Shown piece after piece: positions 11,037 to 19,936 of a stretch of DNA of 64,000 bases (positions within the stretch are counted from its first letter, which is position 1; the number at the start of each line of letters is the position of its first letter). A model generated the notes under the pieces. It was not told the origin of the DNA. It did no database searches and worked only from the letters and a program-made list of their open reading frames with translations. The stretch spans positions 43,543-107,542 of the forward strand of contig NZ_LDQC01000038.1 of the NCBI RefSeq assembly GCF_001475545.1, read 5' to 3'. This stretch comes from Curtobacterium luteum. Its GTDB lineage: Bacteria; Actinomycetota; Actinomycetes; Actinomycetales; Microbacteriaceae. A program made the position numbers and the translations under genes.

Positions 11037-12334
11037 CCGTCCGGGGTCGCGGTGCGGCCGTCGGCGCGGTGCTGGCGCCGGCGGCTGGGCCCGAGCGGGT
11101 GGCGACGTCGGCAGCCGGGCCCGCTCCGGTGACGACCCCCCGGACGGTCGGTCCGCTCCGCACGGTGCACCCCGCCGCGATCGCCGCGAACGTCCGCCGG
11201 GTCACCGCCCGCGGGCACGACCTCGTCGCCGTGGTGAAGGCCGACGGGTACGGACACGGCGCCGCGGTCGTCGGTCGCACGGCGCTCGCCGCGGGTGCCG
11301 TCGCGCTCGGCACCGCCACCCTGGCCGAGGCGCTCACGCTCCGGGCCGCCGGCATCGACGCCCGCGTGCTCTGCTGGCTGCACCTCCCCGGAGCCGACTT
11401 CGCCGCCGCCGCGCGGGACCGGATCGAGGTCGCGGTCGGGGACGAGGACACGCTGGCCGCCGTCTCGGCCGCCGGGCGGCGCACCCGCACCGCCGTCGTC
11501 GTGCACCTCCACATCGACACCGGCATGGCGCGCGAAGGTGCCGAGCCGCACCGCTGGCAAGGACTCCTCGACGCCGCGGCCGCCGCCGAACGCGCCGGGG
11601 AGGTCGTCGTCCGAGCGGTGATGGGTCACGTCCCGAACGCCGACCGCCCCTCCGCGGCGCGTGCAGCGACCCTGCTGCGGCTCGCCGGACTCGCCGCAGA
11701 CCTCACGCTCGGACACCCGGTCGACCTGCACCTCGGCGGCACCCCGGCGGCGTTCGCCGGAGCCGACCTGACCGGCATCGCCGTGCGGGTCGGCGCTGCA
11801 CTCGTCGGCATCGGGCCCTCCGACGCCGACCTCGTGCCGGCGATGACGGTCACCGCCCCGGTCGTCGCGGTGCGCTCGGTCCGTGCCGGCACCCCGGTCG
11901 GGTACGACGGGACGTGGACCACGCCGCGGGACGCCGCGCTCGCCGTGCTGCCGGTCGGGTACGCCGACGGGGTCCCCCGTGCCGCGTCGGGGTCGGCGCG
12001 GGTGCGCCTCCGCGAGGGCCTCGTGCCGGTGGTCGGGCGGATCAACATGGACCAGGTCGTGCTCGACGTGACCGGGGTGCCCGGGCCGCCGGTGGTGCCG
12101 GGCGAGGTCGCCACGCTGATCGGTCCCGCCGACGCCGCCGGAAGTGCCGGGCAGCCCGGCGCCGGGGCTGCCGTGGCCGTGCCCGCCGTCACGGCCGTGC
12201 CCGCCAGCGCGGGCGCGCCCACGGCCGCGGACTGGGCCGCCTGGGCCGGTACCAACGCCCACGAGATCGTCACCGGACTCGGCGGCCGCATCGCGCGCAC
12301 CGTCGACACCACGAACAGCAGGAGCACCGCATGA
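11033..12334 (+). CDS. alr: Alanine racemase
   Basis: 433 residues. A PLP-dependent fold-III enzyme interconverting L- and D-alanine. PLP lysine is Lys69 in VVKADGYGHG; the substrate-side region with VGYDGTW and VLPVGYADGVPR, where the catalytic Tyr lies, is present, as is GRINMDQVVLDV. About 42 residues precede the usual family start (Ala/Pro-rich, no motif), so a start nearer LRTVHPAAI is possible; GTG 11033 is kept because it overlaps the upstream stop as GTGA. An Ala/Val-rich insertion (about residues 365-400) separates the last conserved strand from the C-terminal AHEIVTGLGGRIAR. Middle gene of the operon. Confidence 0.93.
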   Translation: MTVRGRGAAVGAVLAPAAGPERVATSAAGPAPVTTPRTVGPLRTVHPAAIAANVRRVTARGHDLVAVVKADGYGHGAAVVGRTALAAGAVALGTATLAEALTLRAAGIDARVLCWLHLPGADFAAAARDRIEVAVGDEDTLAAVSAAGRRTRTAVVVHLHIDTGMAREGAEPHRWQGLLDAAAAAERAGEVVVRAVMGHVPNADRPSAARAATLLRLAGLAADLTLGHPVDLHLGGTPAAFAGADLTGIAVRVGAALVGIGPSDADLVPAMTVTAPVVAVRSVRAGTPVGYDGTWTTPRDAALAVLPVGYADGVPRAASGSARVRLREGLVPVVGRINMDQVVLDVTGVPGPPVVPGEVATLIGPADAAGSAGQPGAGAAVAVPAVTAVPASAGAPTAADWAAWAGTNAHEIVTGLGGRIARTVDTTNSRSTA

Positions 12335-13389
12335 GCACCACCGAGCCCGTCCGAGTCGTCGTCATCGGCGGGGGCGCCAACAGCGAGCACGAGGTGGGGC
12401 TCGCGAGTGCCGCCTCGGTCGCGGCCGCCCTCGACCCGAGCCGGTACGAGGTCGTCCGCCTGACGATCGACCGTGACGGCCGGTGGCGCTCGGCCGACCT
12501 GCCGTGCTCGTACCCCGAGGCCGCCGCCGTGCTCGCCTCCGCCGACGTCGTCTTCCCCGCGGTCCACGGACCGGACGGCGAGGACGGGTCGCTCGCCGCC
12601 CTCGCCCGCCTCGCCGGGGTCCCGGTCGTCGGGTCGCCCGTCGGTGCCGGGGCGATCGCGATGGACAAGTGGGTGACGAAGCTCGTCGCCCAGGCCTCCG
12701 GCGTCGCCGTCGCACCGGGTGCGATGCTGACGCGCGACGAAGGTCGGGACGCGGACGCTTCGTCACTCGAGGCGTCGGTCGGTCCGATGCCCTGGATCGT
12801 CAAGCCCGTGGCGGGCGGATCGAGCTTCGGCGTGAGCCGGGTCGACGCCCCCGAGCAGCTCGACGCGGCGCTCGCCGAGGCCTTCGCCCACGACGACCGC
12901 GTGCTCGTCGAGCGGATGGTCTCCGGCCGGGAGGTCGACGTCGCCGTGCTCGAACGGCCGGACGGCGAGGTCGTGGTGGGGCCGCCGCTCGAGGTGCTGA
13001 ACGACGCAGACGGCTTCTTCGACGCGGACACCAAGTACGACGGCTCCGCACGGTTCGTGCTCCCAGCCCGGCTCGATGCCGCGGTTGCCGCTCGGATCGA
13101 GGTCGTCGCCCGCGCCCTGTTCACCCGTCTCGGCTGCGCCGGCCTCGCGCGGGTGGACTGCTTCGTCACCCCCGAGGGTCAGGTCGTGCTCAACGAGGTG
13201 AACACGATGCCCGGCCTGACCGCGCAGTCCCAGCTGCCGAAGATGTTCGCGTCGGTCGGCATCGACTACCCCGACCTGCTGTCCGGCCTGGTCGAGACCG
13301 CACTCCGGACGACGACCCGCACGACGGCCCGCACGGGCGGTCCGGCACCGTCCACCCGGTCCGGGACCCCCGCGGAGGCCGCCCGCTAG
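12331..13389 (+). CDS. ddl: D-alanine--D-alanine ligase
   Basis: 352 residues, ATP-grasp fold. It joins two D-Ala for peptidoglycan precursors. Seen: N-terminal VVVIGGGANSEHEV, the ATP-binding loop GGSSFGVS, FFDADTKYDG, RVDCF and the metal-binding end VLNEVNTMPGLT. The TKY of the omega loop matches Ddl enzymes; VanA-type D-Ala-D-Lac ligases lack this Lys-Tyr pair. The C-terminal 30 residues are Thr/Pro-rich. ATG 12331 overlaps alr by ATGA. Although its neighbour is VanX-like, the ligase does not look like a resistance ligase. Confidence 0.93.
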   Translation: MSTTEPVRVVVIGGGANSEHEVGLASAASVAAALDPSRYEVVRLTIDRDGRWRSADLPCSYPEAAAVLASADVVFPAVHGPDGEDGSLAALARLAGVPVVGSPVGAGAIAMDKWVTKLVAQASGVAVAPGAMLTRDEGRDADASSLEASVGPMPWIVKPVAGGSSFGVSRVDAPEQLDAALAEAFAHDDRVLVERMVSGREVDVAVLERPDGEVVVGPPLEVLNDADGFFDADTKYDGSARFVLPARLDAAVAARIEVVARALFTRLGCAGLARVDCFVTPEGQVVLNEVNTMPGLTAQSQLPKMFASVGIDYPDLLSGLVETALRTTTRTTARTGGPAPSTRSGTPAEAAR

Positions 13390-13392
13390 GCT
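13387..13392 (+). promoter_or_regulatory. Leaderless-type -10 box of guaB3
   Basis: TAGGCT overlaps the last codons of ddl (stop at 13387-13389) and ends 6 nt before GTG 13399. Confidence 0.6.
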
Positions 13393-13398
13393 GTGTGC

Positions 13399-14520
13399 GT
13401 GAGTGAAGTCGAGATCGGTGCAGGCAAGCGCGGACGGCGGGCGTACGCGTTCGACGACATCGCGGTGGTCCCCTCGCGACGCACGCGTGACCCGCGCGAC
13501 GTCAACGTCCAGTGGACGATCGACGCGTTCACCTTCGAGTCGCCGATCCTCTCCGCCCCGATGGACTCCGTCGCCTCCCCGGCCACGGTCATCCAGATGG
13601 GCAAGCTCGGCATCCTCGGAGTGCTCGACCTCGAGGGCCTGTGGACCCGCTACGAGGACCCGGCGCCGTACTACGAGGAGATCAAGGCCCTCGCCGACGG
13701 CAACGTCACCAAGCGCATGCAGGAGATCTACTCGGAGCCGATCAAGGCCGAGCTGATCACCGCGCGCCTGGCCGAGATCCGCGCCGCGGGCGTCCCCGTC
13801 GCCGGCTCGCTCAGCCCCCAGCGCACGCAGGAGTTCTCGCAGACCGTCGTCGACGCCGGTGTGGACCTGTTCGTCATCCGCGGCACGACCGTCTCGGCCG
13901 AGCACGTCTCGCAGGACGAGGAACCGCTCAACCTCAAGAAGTTCATCTACGAGCTCGACGTCCCCGTGATCGTCGGCGGCGCCTCGACGTACACGTCGGC
14001 ACTCCACCTCATGCGCACCGGTGCGGCCGGTGTCCTCGTCGGCTTCGGTGGCGGCGCCGCGTCGACCACCCGGGCCGCGCTCGGCATCCACGCGCCGATG
14101 GCGACCGCGGTGGCGGACGTCGCCGGTGCACGCCGCGACTACATGGACGAGTCCGGCGGCCGGTACGTGCACGTCATCGCCGACGGCGGCCTCGACACCG
14201 CGGGCGACGTCGTCAAGGCCATCGCCACGGGCGCCGACGCCGTCATGCTCGGCACTGCCCTGGCCCGCGCGACCGAGGCCCCCGGTGGTGGCTTCCACTG
14301 GGGTGCCGAGGCGCACCACCCCGAGCTGCCCCGCGGGCGCCGGGTCGAGGTCGGCACGATCGCCCCGCTCGAGAACGTCCTGCACGGTCCGACGCCCACG
14401 TGGGACGGCCGCGCGAACATCGTCGGCGCCCTGCGGCGGTCGATGGCGACGACCGGATACTCCGACGTCAAGGAGTTCCAGCGAGTAGAAGTGGTCGTGG
14501 CGCCGTACCACCAGCAGTGA
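13399..14520 (+). CDS. guaB3: GuaB3 family IMP dehydrogenase-related protein, cysteine-free
   Basis: 373 residues. The barrel start AYAFDDIAVVPSRRTRDPRDV and the family layout without CBS domains identify GuaB3. The loop that holds the catalytic Cys in IMPDH (GPGSICTTR in guaB) here reads GFGGGAASTTR, with Ser in the Cys place, and the entire protein has no cysteine. It therefore cannot use the thioimidate chemistry of IMPDH. GuaB3 is conserved in actinobacteria with no settled role. GTG 13399 is chosen over 13393 because of the -10 box 6 nt before it. A 33-bp gap with an SD leads into glpD. Confidence 0.9.
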   Translation: MSEVEIGAGKRGRRAYAFDDIAVVPSRRTRDPRDVNVQWTIDAFTFESPILSAPMDSVASPATVIQMGKLGILGVLDLEGLWTRYEDPAPYYEEIKALADGNVTKRMQEIYSEPIKAELITARLAEIRAAGVPVAGSLSPQRTQEFSQTVVDAGVDLFVIRGTTVSAEHVSQDEEPLNLKKFIYELDVPVIVGGASTYTSALHLMRTGAAGVLVGFGGGAASTTRAALGIHAPMATAVADVAGARRDYMDESGGRYVHVIADGGLDTAGDVVKAIATGADAVMLGTALARATEAPGGGFHWGAEAHHPELPRGRRVEVGTIAPLENVLHGPTPTWDGRANIVGALRRSMATTGYSDVKEFQRVEVVVAPYHQQ

Positions 14521-14553
14521 CGCTCCGGCGCCGACCGTGAACCGGAGGCGACC

Positions 14554-16425
14554 ATGGCGAAGGCAACGACCACCAGCACCACGACCGACGGGCTGCCCGG
14601 CGGTGTCGGGTTCGACCCGACCGTGAAGCTCGGCCCCGACGAACGCGCGGCGGCGATCGCGGCGCTCAAGGAGCACGAGGTCGACGTCCTCGTCGTCGGC
14701 GGCGGCATCGTCGGTGCCGGCAGTGCGCTCGACGCCGCCACCCGCGGTCTGAGCGTCGGCATCGTCGAGGCACGCGACTGGGGATCGGGCACGTCGAGCC
14801 GGTCGTCGAAGCTCGTGCACGGCGGCATCCGCTACCTCGAGCAGCTCAACTTCGCCCTCGTCCGCGAGGCACTCATCGAACGCGGCCTGCTCCTCCAGCG
14901 CATCGCCCCGCACCTGGTGAAGCCCGTCCGCTTCCTCTACCCGCTCAACCACCGGGTGTGGGAGCGCTTCTACATCGGCATCGGCATGGCGATGTACGAC
15001 GTGTTCAGCTGGTCCGGCGGGCGTCCGCCCGGGGTCCCGCACCACCGGCACCTCAGTCGCAAGCAGGTGCTCAAGAACATGCCGGGCCTGAAGAAGGACG
15101 CCTTCGTCGGCGGCATGACCTACTACGACGCCCAGGTCGACGACGCCCGGTACGTCGCCTCACTCGTCCGGACGGCGGCGTCCTACGGGGCACACGCCGC
15201 CAGCCGTGTCCGCATCGAGGGCTTCATCAAGGTCGGGGAGCGGGTCGTCGGGGCACACGCGCACGACATCCAGACCGGCAAGAAGTTCGACATCCGGGCG
15301 AAGCAGGTCGTCAACGCGACGGGCGTCTGGACCGACGACACCCAGGCGATGGTCGGCACCCGCGGCCAGTTCAAGGTCCGCGCGTCGAAGGGCGTGCACC
15401 TCGTCATCCCCCGTGACCGCTTCCAGTCGAACACGGGGATGATCCTCCGCACCGAGAAGAGCGTCCTCTTCGTGATCCCGTGGGGTCGGCACTGGCTCGT
15501 CGGCACCACCGACACCGACTGGAACCTCGACAAGGCGCACCCGGCGGCGACCGCGGCGGACATCGACTACATCCTCGAGCACGTCAACAAGGTGCTCGCG
15601 GTCCCGCTCACCCGCGAGGACGTCGAGGGTGTCTACGCCGGCCTCCGACCGCTGCTCGCGGGGGAGTCGGACCAGACCTCGCAGCTCAGCCGCGAGCACG
15701 TCGTCGCGCACACCGCCCCGGGCCTGGTGGTGGTCGCGGGCGGCAAGTGGACGACCTACCGCGTGATGGGGAAGGACGCCATCGACGAGGCCGTCGCCGC
15801 GATGGACGGCAGGATCCCGGAGTCCACCACCGAGGACATCCCCCTGCTCGGCGCCGAGGGCTACCCGGCCGCGTGGAACCGCCGCGGTCGGACGGCCCGG
15901 CAGGTCGGCGTGCACAAGGTCCGGATCGAGCACCTGCTCAACCGCTACGGCACCCTCGCGACCGAGGTCCTCCAGCTCGTCGAGCAGGACCCGTCGCTGG
16001 CCGAACCCCTGCCCCAGGCGGACGACTACATCGGTGCCGAGGTCGTCTACGCGGCCTCGCACGAGGGGGCCCTGCACCTCGAGGACGTCCTCGCCCGCCG
16101 CACCCGCATCTCGATCGAGGCCTGGGACCGCGGTGAGTCGGCAGCCCCGGTCGCCGCGAAGCTCATGGCCGACGTCCTCGGGTGGGACCAGGAGACGACC
16201 GAGAACGAGGTCTCGAACTACCTCAAGCGCGTCGCCGCCGAGCGCGCGTCGCAGCTCCAGCCCGACGACGAGTCGGCTGACCGCGTCCGGCTCGAGGCGC
16301 CCGACATCGCGTTCGGCTTCGACGAGGACGACGTCGTCGTCGGCGGCGGCCGGTCGGACGGTGCGGACGGCGCGAAGGCGTCCGACGAGCAGGTGGTCGG
16401 GGAGAAGACGAGCGAACCCCGCTAG
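14554..16425 (+). CDS. glpD: Glycerol-3-phosphate dehydrogenase/oxidase (FAD-dependent)
   Basis: 623 residues. It oxidises sn-glycerol 3-phosphate to DHAP and passes electrons from FAD to the membrane chain or oxygen. The FAD motif VVGGGIVGAGSALDAATRG begins near residue 47, followed by GTSSRSSKLVHGGIRYLEQ, GTTDTDWN and the C-terminal DAO_C domain. The last 60 residues, after about 565, are acidic and low-complexity and exceed the usual family end. Start ATG 14554 follows GGAGG by 4 nt. Its terminator is an inverted pair of the dispersed repeat. A GDPD phosphodiesterase at 23327 could supply glycerol 3-phosphate. Confidence 0.95.
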   Translation: MAKATTTSTTTDGLPGGVGFDPTVKLGPDERAAAIAALKEHEVDVLVVGGGIVGAGSALDAATRGLSVGIVEARDWGSGTSSRSSKLVHGGIRYLEQLNFALVREALIERGLLLQRIAPHLVKPVRFLYPLNHRVWERFYIGIGMAMYDVFSWSGGRPPGVPHHRHLSRKQVLKNMPGLKKDAFVGGMTYYDAQVDDARYVASLVRTAASYGAHAASRVRIEGFIKVGERVVGAHAHDIQTGKKFDIRAKQVVNATGVWTDDTQAMVGTRGQFKVRASKGVHLVIPRDRFQSNTGMILRTEKSVLFVIPWGRHWLVGTTDTDWNLDKAHPAATAADIDYILEHVNKVLAVPLTREDVEGVYAGLRPLLAGESDQTSQLSREHVVAHTAPGLVVVAGGKWTTYRVMGKDAIDEAVAAMDGRIPESTTEDIPLLGAEGYPAAWNRRGRTARQVGVHKVRIEHLLNRYGTLATEVLQLVEQDPSLAEPLPQADDYIGAEVVYAASHEGALHLEDVLARRTRISIEAWDRGESAAPVAAKLMADVLGWDQETTENEVSNYLKRVAAERASQLQPDDESADRVRLEAPDIAFGFDEDDVVVGGGRSDGADGAKASDEQVVGEKTSEPR

Positions 16426-16445
16426 GCGACGCACGTCGCCGACCC

Positions 16446-16481
16446 GCACCGTGCCTCCAGACCGGCCTGGAGGCGCGGTGC
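16446..16481. terminator. Inverted pair of the dispersed repeat acting as convergent terminator
   Basis: GCACCGTGCCTCCAG (16446-16460) faces CTGGAGGCGCGGTGC (16467-16481): 15 bp with one G-T pair and a 6-nt loop. It lies between convergent glpD (ends 16425) and the minus-strand gene ending at 16489. Confidence 0.75.
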
Positions 16482-16488
16482 GCGCCCG

Positions 16489-16992
16489 TCACACGCCCGC
16501 GCCCCCGTCGGATGCGCCCGCCCGGCGTCGCGTGCGGTCGGCGGCGGCCGTCAGGACCGCCAGGATCGCGACGACCGCGAGTGCGCTCGTGCAGCCGAGC
16601 ACCGTCGGCCAGACGGTGTGCGGGCCGTCGGAGCCCGGGTAGGAGTCCGCGAGGTCCATCCCGAGGAACCACGACGACTGGAAGACCGCGCCCGCGCCGA
16701 GGACCACCAGGCCGAGGTGCATGATCACGACGACGGTGGCGGGCAGGTGCTGCCGGACGCCGAGCACCGCGACGCCGATGCCGAGCAGCGCGCCGATCCC
16801 GGCGACGACGAGCACGCCGACGGCGTCCTGTGCGGAGGAGTTCCCCATCGCGTCCACGTGCGCGTACACCGACGCGAGCGGGCGGTCCGGGGCGACCGAG
16901 AGCGGCTCGGCCACGAGCGCGTTCACCGCGAGCAGTGCTGCGTAGGCGACGACGACGGCGGCGCCCGCGGTCGGGACGGTCCTGGAGGTCAT
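16489..16992 (-). CDS. Four-helix membrane protein, unknown function
   Basis: 167 residues with about four hydrophobic segments: residues 10-30, 62-82, 88-110 and 135-158. The loop after the first segment is extracytoplasmic and carries SVYAHVDAMGNSSAQDAVG. The tail is Arg-rich. I do not recognise a named family. ATG 16992 is chosen because TACGGT (16999-17004, minus strand) ends 6 nt upstream, which predicts a leaderless transcript; a longer frame begins at 17136 but lacks this support. Convergent with glpD. Confidence 0.72.
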   Translation of the reverse strand: MTSRTVPTAGAAVVVAYAALLAVNALVAEPLSVAPDRPLASVYAHVDAMGNSSAQDAVGVLVVAGIGALLGIGVAVLGVRQHLPATVVVIMHLGLVVLGAGAVFQSSWFLGMDLADSYPGSDGPHTVWPTVLGCTSALAVVAILAVLTAAADRTRRRAGASDGGAGV

Positions 16993-17113
16993 GCGGCGAC
17001 CGTAGCCTCGCCGCGCGGCCACCCGCATCGGCCCGGAGGACGATGCCGACCGCCGGAATGCCCCGACCCCGCCGGTGGTTATCATCGTGGTACTCGGAAA
17101 GGGAGGCCATCTC

Positions 17114-17644
17114 ATGGTCGACGTCCATCGCGTCAAGCTCCCCGGAGTCGGCGTGCTGCACAGCTTCTACACCGACGACGGTGGCAAGTGCGGTGTCATC
17201 ACGCACCGGTCGGGACACTCCGACCTCATCTCCTTCGCGGACGTCTCGGACGGCGCGGACAAGTCGGAGAAGGTGTCGCTGCGCCTCAGTGAGGACGAAG
17301 CGCACACCCTCGCGGAGCTGCTCGGCGGCACCCGCATCACCGAGGGCCTCGACAAGCTCGACGAGATCCCCGGCCTCAGCATCGACTGGTTCTCCGTCGA
17401 CTACGAGGACGCCATCGCGGGCAAGCCCCTCGGTGATCTGCACGACTCGGGGTTCATCGGACTGACCGTCGTCGCGGTGGTCCGTGGTGACAGCGCCAAC
17501 CCCGCCCCCTCCCCGGACTTCGTCGTGTTCCCCGGCGACACCATCGTCGTGGCCGGAGCGCCCGAGAAGGTCGCGAAGGCGTTCTCGTTCTACCGCAGCG
17601 GAGAGCTTGCGGCCGCCTCGGCCGAGGCCCCGCGCCGGAGCTGA
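17114..17644 (+). CDS. TrkA_C-domain regulatory subunit of a cation/proton antiporter (KhtT-like)
   Basis: 176 residues, soluble. The N-terminal half (MVDVHRVKLPGVGVLHSF, GKCGVITHRSG) matches the KhtT N-domain; residues about 75-165 form the TrkA_C/RCK_C domain with LTVVAVVRGD and FPGDTIVVAG near the end, which in KhtT binds a cyclic dinucleotide. Shine-Dalgarno AAAGGGAGG lies 8-10 nt before ATG 17114. The antiporter follows after 3 bp, the standard KhtTU pairing. Function by analogy: gating K+/H+ exchange in response to a ligand. Confidence 0.85.
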   Translation: MVDVHRVKLPGVGVLHSFYTDDGGKCGVITHRSGHSDLISFADVSDGADKSEKVSLRLSEDEAHTLAELLGGTRITEGLDKLDEIPGLSIDWFSVDYEDAIAGKPLGDLHDSGFIGLTVVAVVRGDSANPAPSPDFVVFPGDTIVVAGAPEKVAKAFSFYRSGELAAASAEAPRRS

Positions 17645-17647
17645 CGC

Positions 17648-19141
17648 GTGCACCTGGGTGGTGAGCTGCTCACCATCGGTGTGCTCTTCGTCATCGCCTA
17701 CGTCCTCGGACGCCTCGGCAAGACCATCGGCCTGCCGGCCATCCCGATCTACATGGTCGTCGGCCTCGTCGCGAGCCCGCACACGCCCTGGTTCGGCCTG
17801 AGCGTCGAGTCCGACACGATCGAGCTCATCGCGACCTTCGGGCTCGTGCTCCTCCTGTTTAACCTCGGACTCGAGTTCGACCAAGAGGAGTTCTACGGCA
17901 ACGCCGGCAAGCTCCTCGTGTCGGGCGGCACCTACGTCGCGATCAACATGGGCATCGGCTTCGCCTTCGGGTTCTCGCTCGGCTGGGGCACCCGCGAAGC
18001 CCTCATCATCGCGGGCATGACCGCGACGTCGTCGAGTGCGATCGTGACGAAGCTCCTCATCGAGCTGCGGCGCCTCGCGAACGACGAGACGCCGATGATC
18101 CTCGGCGTCACCGTCATCGAGGACGTCTTCATCGCCATCTACCTGGCGATCGTGTCCGTCGTGCTCTCCGGCGACACGAACATCTGGGGCGTCGTCGGCA
18201 AGCTCGCGCTGGCGTTCGGCTTCCTCATCGTGATGTTCACGCTCGCCCGGTTCGCCGGCAAGTGGGTCTCCCGGATCTTCGCCACGCGCGACGACGAGCT
18301 CTTCACCGTGCTGTTCTTCGGCCTCGCGGTCATGTTCGGCGGCATCGGCGAGATCCTCGGCGTGACCGACGCGATCGGCGCGTTCGTGATCGGCCTGCTC
18401 TGCGGTGCCACCCGCTACCGCGACCGGATCGAGCAGCTCGCCCTGCCGATGCGTGACGTCTTCGCGGCGTTCTTCTTCGTGAACTTCGGCCTCGGGCTCG
18501 ACCTGTCGACCTTCGGCGAGGTGCTCTGGCCGGTCCTCGGCGCGATCGGCATGACCGTGGTGCTCAACGCCGTCGCCGGGCAGATCGTCGCCCGCATGAA
18601 CGGCTTCAACGTGCAGCAGGGCATCAACACCGCGGTCATCCTCGTGAACCGTGGCGAGTTCGCGCTGATCCTCGCGACGCTCTCGGCTGCCGCCGGCCTG
18701 GAGGCCCGGATCACCGCGTTCGCGGGCCTCTACGTCCTCGTGATGGCCGTCCTCGGTCCGCTGCTCGCGGTGAACTCGGACCGGATCGGCCGCCTCGTGG
18801 TGCGTCCGGCGCGCGTCGCGCGGCTGCGCCAGCGCCTCCGCGCGCGACTCGGGTCCCGCGGTGGTCGCGGCGTGCCCGTGGGGGCGTCCGGGCCGGCCCT
18901 CGACGAGGCCATCGACGCCGCCGCCACCGCCGGGGTCGCCGACGAGGACGCCGCGCGCGCGGCTCGTCGCGCGGAACGCGATCGGCAGTTCGCGGAGGAG
19001 TTCGCCCTCGTGGAGGCCGCTGGGAGGGAAGAGCGCGACAATGGTGCACCGGAGCCCCGCGACGAACCCGTGACCTCGTCGGTGGAGATCCCCGCCGAGC
19101 GTCCCGAACGCCCGGTGCGACAGCGCGATCCGGAGTACTGA
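17648..19141 (+). CDS. CPA2-type cation:proton antiporter (KhtU-like)
   Basis: 497 residues. About twelve membrane helices fill residues 1-385; Asp/Asn-containing helices and the GMTATSSSAIVTKLL motif fit the CPA2 sodium/proton exchanger fold. The chain then has a cytoplasmic tail of about 100 residues, Arg/Glu-rich with a short coiled-coil-like stretch (ARAARRAERDRQFAEEFALVE). No RCK domain is attached; the separate TrkA_C subunit at 17114 supplies it. GTG 17648 lies 3 bp after the regulator. Likely K+ (or Na+) efflux coupled to proton entry. Confidence 0.87.
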   Translation: MHLGGELLTIGVLFVIAYVLGRLGKTIGLPAIPIYMVVGLVASPHTPWFGLSVESDTIELIATFGLVLLLFNLGLEFDQEEFYGNAGKLLVSGGTYVAINMGIGFAFGFSLGWGTREALIIAGMTATSSSAIVTKLLIELRRLANDETPMILGVTVIEDVFIAIYLAIVSVVLSGDTNIWGVVGKLALAFGFLIVMFTLARFAGKWVSRIFATRDDELFTVLFFGLAVMFGGIGEILGVTDAIGAFVIGLLCGATRYRDRIEQLALPMRDVFAAFFFVNFGLGLDLSTFGEVLWPVLGAIGMTVVLNAVAGQIVARMNGFNVQQGINTAVILVNRGEFALILATLSAAAGLEARITAFAGLYVLVMAVLGPLLAVNSDRIGRLVVRPARVARLRQRLRARLGSRGGRGVPVGASGPALDEAIDAAATAGVADEDAARAARRAERDRQFAEEFALVEAAGREERDNGAPEPRDEPVTSSVEIPAERPERPVRQRDPEY

Positions 19142-19146
19142 TACGA

Positions 19147-19926
19147 ATGTGGGCCGTTGCCCGACGACCGAAGTGGATCGCACTGCTGCTGCTCGCGCTC
19201 GTGCTCGCGGCGGTGTTCGCGTTCCTGGGCAAGTGGCAGCTCGAGCGGAGCATCCAGAACGGCAAGCCCCTCCCCGCGACCACCGAGACCCAGCGGACGC
19301 TCGACGACGCCCTCGCACCCATGGAGCCCGTGACGGAGGCGCTCGCCGGGCAGAAGATCACCGTCACCGGCACGTTCGTCGCGGGTGACACCACCGTCCT
19401 GACCGGTCGCAGCGGCGGCGGGACGTACCAGACCGTCGGACACCTCGTCGACTCCGGCACGGGCGCGAGCCTCCCGGTCGTGATCGGGTGGTCCGACCAG
19501 CGTGCGGCCGCGGTCGCCGGCGGAGACCGACTGGCCGACGGGCAGACGATGACGATCGAGGGGCGGCTCTACCCGGAGGAGTCCCCCGACCAGGACACCT
19601 ACGACGAGGGCGAGTACTCGGCGGTGGCGCCGTCCCGGTTCGTGAACACGTGGAAGCAGTTCGACGACCGCATGTACCTCGGGTACGTGGTCGCCGACGC
19701 ATCCACCGCGAAGGCCGCTGACCTCGGCACCATCGCCGACCGCGCCCCGACGCGCGAGGTCCAGTTCGACTGGCTGAACCTCTTCTACGCGATCGAGTGG
19801 GTCGTCTTCGCCGGGTTCGCCGTCTTCCTCTGGTACCGCTTCGTGAAGGACGCCTTCGAGCGCGAGGAAGAGGAGCGTCGTGAGCGCCTCCACAGCGCCG
19901 ACGGGGCGCTCGTCGACCGACGGTAG
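19147..19926 (+). CDS. SURF1 family cytochrome oxidase biogenesis protein
   Basis: 259 residues. Two membrane helices flank a large extracytoplasmic domain: residues 10-28 (after MWAVARRPKW) and about 218-238 (YAIEWVVFAGFAVFLWYRFV). The first helix ends FLGKWQLERS, the SURF1 hallmark, and the C-terminal NLFYAIEWVVFA also fits. SURF1 proteins aid heme a insertion in aa3 oxidases. No oxidase gene is in the window. It begins 5 bp after the antiporter. Confidence 0.9.
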   Translation: MWAVARRPKWIALLLLALVLAAVFAFLGKWQLERSIQNGKPLPATTETQRTLDDALAPMEPVTEALAGQKITVTGTFVAGDTTVLTGRSGGGTYQTVGHLVDSGTGASLPVVIGWSDQRAAAVAGGDRLADGQTMTIEGRLYPEESPDQDTYDEGEYSAVAPSRFVNTWKQFDDRMYLGYVVADASTAKAADLGTIADRAPTREVQFDWLNLFYAIEWVVFAGFAVFLWYRFVKDAFEREEEERRERLHSADGALVDRR

Positions 19927-19929
19927 GAT
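19924..19929 (+). promoter_or_regulatory. Leaderless-type -10 box of the DUF3817 gene
   Basis: TAGGAT overlaps the SURF1 stop (19924-19926) and ends 7 nt before ATG 19937. This gives DUF3817-guaA its own promoter. Confidence 0.6.
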
Positions 19930-19936
19930 GGCCGAT

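Noticed and set aside
10389..13389. Vancomycin-resistance cluster
   Set aside because: No VanH or VanRS, and the ligase has the D-Ala-D-Ala type TKY loop.
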